In this document: one piece after another, positions 60,200 to 64,000 of the stretch
How the letters are laid out: every line of letters starts with the position of its first letter
How positions within the stretch are numbered: position 1 is the first letter of the stretch
Program-made: the position numbers and the translations under genes
The notes under the pieces: generated by a model
What the model was told of the DNA's origin: nothing
The model's database searches: none
The model's input: the letters and a program-made list of their open reading frames with translations, nothing else
NCBI GenBank assembly: GCA_009869945.1
Contig: WIXG01000042.1
Coordinates: 124,001-188,000, forward strand
Reading direction: 5' to 3'
From: Mesaphorura yosii
Taxonomy: Eukaryota > Arthropoda > Collembola > Poduromorpha > Tullbergiidae
DNA: 64,000 nt

Positions 60200-61066
60200 G
60201 ATTATAGCTGCAATTAGACAAGCGCTCACGAGATGTTCAGCTACTAAGCTCACAAGTTGGTGTGTAAGTTCAAGAGCACTTGCTCTGGGAATATTGACAA
60301 GATATTATCGAATCGACAATCAGTTGTTATTTGTGAAATGGGACAATTACCGCGCGAATGATTTGACACCAGCTACTAAAATACACATGCTTGAACCTTT
60401 AGCGTTGAGTTGAAATTCGTTGAAGTGGCAGACGAAAGGTTAAAGATATCCGAGGTCCTCACACTTCGTGTGAATTTCAGTGTTCATTGTGTTGGCTACT
60501 ACGATCACGGTATCAGAAACCAGATGCAAGATAATGCATATGCATATTTAAAAGAACAGCTTCATCTGACATCATTGCAGCTTTAGATTAAAACACTTAC
60601 GGATTAAAAAGAAAATTCCCATGATACGGGTCATGATTCAAACAATAGCTTATTATAAAGTGGTATTTGCTAACTCGTCACCACATCGTCTTGCATTAGT
60701 ACTTTGGGTGAAGTGAAACCATCTTTAGACGCTGTAGCAAGCAATATGCAAATAACCCTATTTGGTGCCAGAAGATGAGATTGAATTTATCTTTGAAAAC
60801 GCTAATTAAACTTTGTGGTGTGAGCTCTAACGAAAAGATTTTTATGAAAAGCAATCGACGTCATTTTCTTTCCTTTTGCAACTCATGGCGAGGCGAACGA
60901 ATCCACAATTAAAATCCATATTACCATATTTATTGTGTACAAAAACAAACCATCAGCAATCAGTACAAGTTCATTGATTTCCTTGTTAATGCATAAGTAG
61001 ATTCAAAGGCTCGCTTCCAAAAGCTCTGTGGCTGAATTCACTGCAGTTCAGTTCCAGATTCCAGTT
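60200..61066. other. Intergenic
   Basis: 870 bp between the GH125 start and the end of the Tyr-rich protein B gene; nothing coding seen. Confidence 0.3.
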
Positions 61067-62096
61067 TTACGTTCCCTTTTTCCGCCCACTGTCCTTGGGC
61101 TTCGACTTGGGATAAATGTAGTTGTTATAGCTGCTGTACCTCGACGTGTATGGCTGATAAGTGTATGTCGTGTACTCTGGCTCGGCGTACACGGCATTGT
61201 TTCCGGTCCCACTTTTGTCATAGTTGTACGTGTCAGCGTACGTGTTGTACTTGTAGTATCCATTGTCCAATGAGTCGTAGATGGGTTGCTCGAAGTCGTA
61301 AGTGTTTCTAAGAAAAGTAAAGGAATGCATACTCGGATGATTTCACATTTCCTATTAGGTTCAGAGTGGACGTACCTGCTGTACGTGGTTCCATAACCAC
61401 TCAAGTTCATAGTCTCCTTTCCGCTGTAAATCGCTGAGGCGAAGTAGACGGCACCTGCAATCAGGAACGCCAAAAGTACCAGGAAGAAAATTGGCGGAAG
61501 TATGATTGTCTTCAGCACTTTCAAAACAGCGACGGAAACTCCCTTCAACTTCAACAAAATATAAATTAGCACCCCATACTGTGTGCTGGTCACATTAATG
61601 GCTTACCAATATAAGTGGAGCAGCAATCGTGGCTGGAAACAAACAACAGACGTAAAAACTCCAAAATTCTGCATTGAAGGAGTGAAGGAATTCACTTACC
61701 AATGTCTCCAAGAACGTTTGGGCTGCCCGTCTTATCACTGCTCAGGCTGTTTGTCCCACCGAAAAGGCCCGTCGGCCCGAGAAATGTGTCCGTGTCGATG
61801 GAGCTCATCGTGAGCCCGGGCATTGTGAAGTTGAGCCCAAACTTTGGCCTTCTCTTTGACAAATCATTTCTGAATTGTCTCTTGAGTGTTGAGGGCGCAG
61901 GCTGAGGCTGACGAATTCCTTTGACTGCTTCGGACAATTGGGACACCAGGCCTGGAGTGGCAATGGCACTGGCACCATCCGTCTTGCTAGTTTTCTCCTC
62001 GTATTTTGCCGTCGTTGTGGCACACGACGACAAAGCAATGGAAAGCACAAGAATGAGGCCTACCAGCAAAGTGATGCATTGCGGTGGGACTCTCAT
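61067..62096 (-). CDS. Tyrosine-rich single-pass membrane protein B
   Basis: Predicted 278 residues from exons 62096-61700, 61632-61607 (26 nt), 61548-61376 and 61307-61067. Signal peptide ITLLVGLILVLSIALSSCA; a lumenal region with basic sites (KRQFRNDLSKRRPKF) that could be processed; a membrane helix LPPIFFLVLLAFLIAGAVYF; then a C-terminal ~90 residues with about one Tyr in four (YYKYNTYADTYNYD, YTYQPYTSRYSSYNNY) and a basic end. Shares the exon plan and the segment [VL]LK-x-ILLP/IILPP-hydrophobic helix with protein A, so the two are probably diverged duplicates. Family unknown to me. The acceptor before LKGVSV (TTGTTGAAG) is poor in pyrimidines. Confidence 0.7.
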
Positions 62097-63175
62097 GTTG
62101 CGGCGACTGACTAGTGCGTACAATGGCAACTGATAAAACAATGAATGCTTACTTCCTGTGAAATGCGAGCTTTATTTATAACCGTGACCTATGTCACTGC
62201 CACCTGCCCGAATTGTACGAGATGAGGTTTACATTTTGTGGGATGCTCATTCATAAAACAGGACCTCCTAAGATGGCAAGGTGAAATGGGGTTTTGAGAC
62301 AGACGAAGTCAAGTCTAAAAATATGTGTCGCCAACGAAAGAAGGTTTGGGAAGTAATTAAATTCTTGTTGATAAATGAAACGACATGAAATAAATATTGA
62401 TACACGAAATATTGGCTTCTTCGTCGTATTGCAGTACAGCATCAGCGTATTAATTGGCCTTTGACTTTCAGGCATACTGATTTTGACACTTACCTGTTAC
62501 TCAATTAGTCACTATTCAAATAGTCATAAAATCATCAACAACAGTTAAAGACCTTAATTTTATTGAGAGGTGCGTGCATGTGTGAGAATAATGTCAATTG
62601 TCTCACATTCGCATTTGCAGTTGCAGGACGGATTCGCCGACTCGTGCTGCAATGCCTTGTGTCATGAATGAGCAACTTTGAACTCCTTGCTTGGAAGAAA
62701 GCGAGCTAAATTAACAGGAAATCCTACAACCTACAAAGTACATACTCGTTTGTAAGTCAGTGGTGCCAATAATAGAAATTCAGTGCTGCCAGCAGTTGAA
62801 ATGAAATCATTTCGCATTAATTGCATTTACAAACAACGATTAACATTGCTAATCACTTCTTAACTGTTTATTAAAATGGCCTACAACGGACATCTTAAAT
62901 GCAAGCAATTACATGATTAATTTTGACCGAATCTGAACTTGACATTTGACAGACTCGAATGAGACGCAGGTTGAGCAGTGTTGATGGCTATTTGAAGTCA
63001 AAACCCAATAGTTTATCAAACCAGCCATTGTCGTGTACGTTGCTTGAAATACTTTGACGTTTGTTCAATTTTCTATAAACCTTTGTGGTATGCCTGGCAA
63101 TAACAAAGTGTTTCAGAGGGCTTCTGTCGAGTCATTGAAGTAAACATTTCAATTCAGGGTGTTGGGGCAAGACCG
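62097..63175. other. Intergenic
   Basis: 1.1 kb between protein B and the next gene's 3' end. No supported features. Confidence 0.3.
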
Positions 63176-64000
63176 TCACATATTTTGGAAGTCCATAAAT
63201 GATGACAGAATATACTGGAAGGTCGTTCTTGTCATTGTTGTCAGATCGTTCGTACAACCATTGAACATCTTTGAACACGCACTTTGATCTCGTAGGCCAA
63301 TTACTATTGCTTTCTTGTACTCATCACTGACTCCTGCCACTCTCTTGCTACGAACATAAAAGGGCAATATTCAAAAGTAAGAATTTTGCATGTAATACGA
63401 TTTAGGCATTACGATTTGGGCATGTTTTACTATTTACCTTAACAAATGATAAATTCTCAGAACAGTTTCTGGTGTGAATGACAGGAATCCGTGTGCATGG
63501 CATGCTAAAAGTAGACGACAGGCTCTGTCTTGATTCGGAATAAATGAAAATATGCTTTGTTGGAAGTTCGGAGGCAGAACTTCGTCATGCGACTGGAACT
63601 GATGGAATTGCTGCCCAATCGTTGCATTCTCAAACATTTGGAAGGCTTCCCAATTCGGGGTAGATTCCAGTCCAGGAAATGATGCGTAACTGAAGCCACG
63701 TCGTTTCCTCCTTCTTGTCTCGTCCCAGCCCCAATAGTACCAGACAGGATCTTTGACTGCGTCATGAATGTAGTAGTTGCGCGATGGATAACCAAATATG
63801 TACGAGACTGGACTGATCAGCAGGCCAAAGAACATGATCAGGGCAAGTCCTGCAGTCAAGATGAGTGACAAAGGCCCGGCTAGCGGAGCTCGCAGCGTAT
63901 TTGAAATGTCATACGGCAAGGAGAAAATGAAGCCAATATTCAGCGGTTCAGTGTTTCGAAGCACGGTTGAATTTACTGGTTTGTAAAAGTGAACACACAA
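63176..64000 (-). CDS. Membrane protein with C-terminal cysteine motif, 5' end outside the window
   Basis: Partial: last two exons, 64000(+)-63438 and 63347-63176. The visible ~245 residues contain a membrane helix (LSLILTAGLALIMFFGLLI), a Tyr/Trp-rich stretch (RNYYIHDAVKDPVWYYWGW), a basic RRRKRRG site, and a C-terminal domain with paired cysteines (NQDRACRLLLACHAHGFL ... ACSKMFNGC). That ending resembles the arthropod DM4/DM12 proteins, which carry a similar Cys-Leu-x-x-x-Cys helix, but I cannot confirm this by eye. Helix followed by aromatic stretch recalls proteins A and B next door. The start lies beyond base 64000. Confidence 0.6.

Overview
This is eukaryotic nuclear DNA, almost certainly from an arthropod. 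Genes are split by short GT-AG introns (mostly 35-130 bp). The conserved proteins (TAF10, exportin-1, mitochondrial S18C, SLC25A42, an EndoU with somatomedin-B domains, a CYP2-clan P450) read as animal, and the secreted and membrane families resemble those of insects and their relatives. A collembolan or similar basal hexapod is my best guess; this is inference. No bacterial operons, rRNA, tRNA or CRISPR were seen.

Layout. 0-5 kb: TAF10 (+) converges on exportin-1 (-). 5.7-7.6 kb: an unrecognised coiled-coil gene whose reading frame is broken twice. 8.3-9.4 kb: decayed remnant of a SWIM zinc-finger repeat family. 9.4-15.1 kb: no gene seen. 15.2-18 kb: one large exon for a 942-residue proline-rich membrane protein. 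18.5-19.3 kb: a small secreted/membrane protein (-). 21.1-21.8 kb: MRPS18C. 22.7-24.2 kb: a P450. 24.9-28.1 kb: a UBE2O-like protein whose E2 domain has lost its catalytic cysteine. 30.3-31.4 kb: an orphan secreted protein, followed directly by an apparently complete Tc1/mariner DD37E transposon (31.5-32.8 kb). 33.5-36.1 kb: a divergent kleisin. 36.8-38.4 kb: SLC25A42 (-).

39.9-56.1 kb: a tandem array of six CRAL-TRIO (Sec14-like) genes, all on the minus strand. Four are intact with predicted signal peptides and two are pseudogenes. The array is interrupted by a fold-back repeat, an EndoU ribonuclease gene and an intronless SMYD-like gene, the last two on the plus strand.

56.5-64 kb: three minus-strand genes for tyrosine-rich, signal-peptide-plus-membrane-helix proteins. 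Between the first and second lies a GH125 glycoside hydrolase gene, a family best known from fungi and bacteria, here with a signal peptide and introns.

The housekeeping genes look unrelated to each other. The regions that hang together are the secreted CRAL-TRIO array and the tyrosine-rich membrane protein cluster, both products of local duplication. Gene models were built by hand from ORFs, splice consensus, phase matching and remembered family signatures; no alignment or transcript was available.
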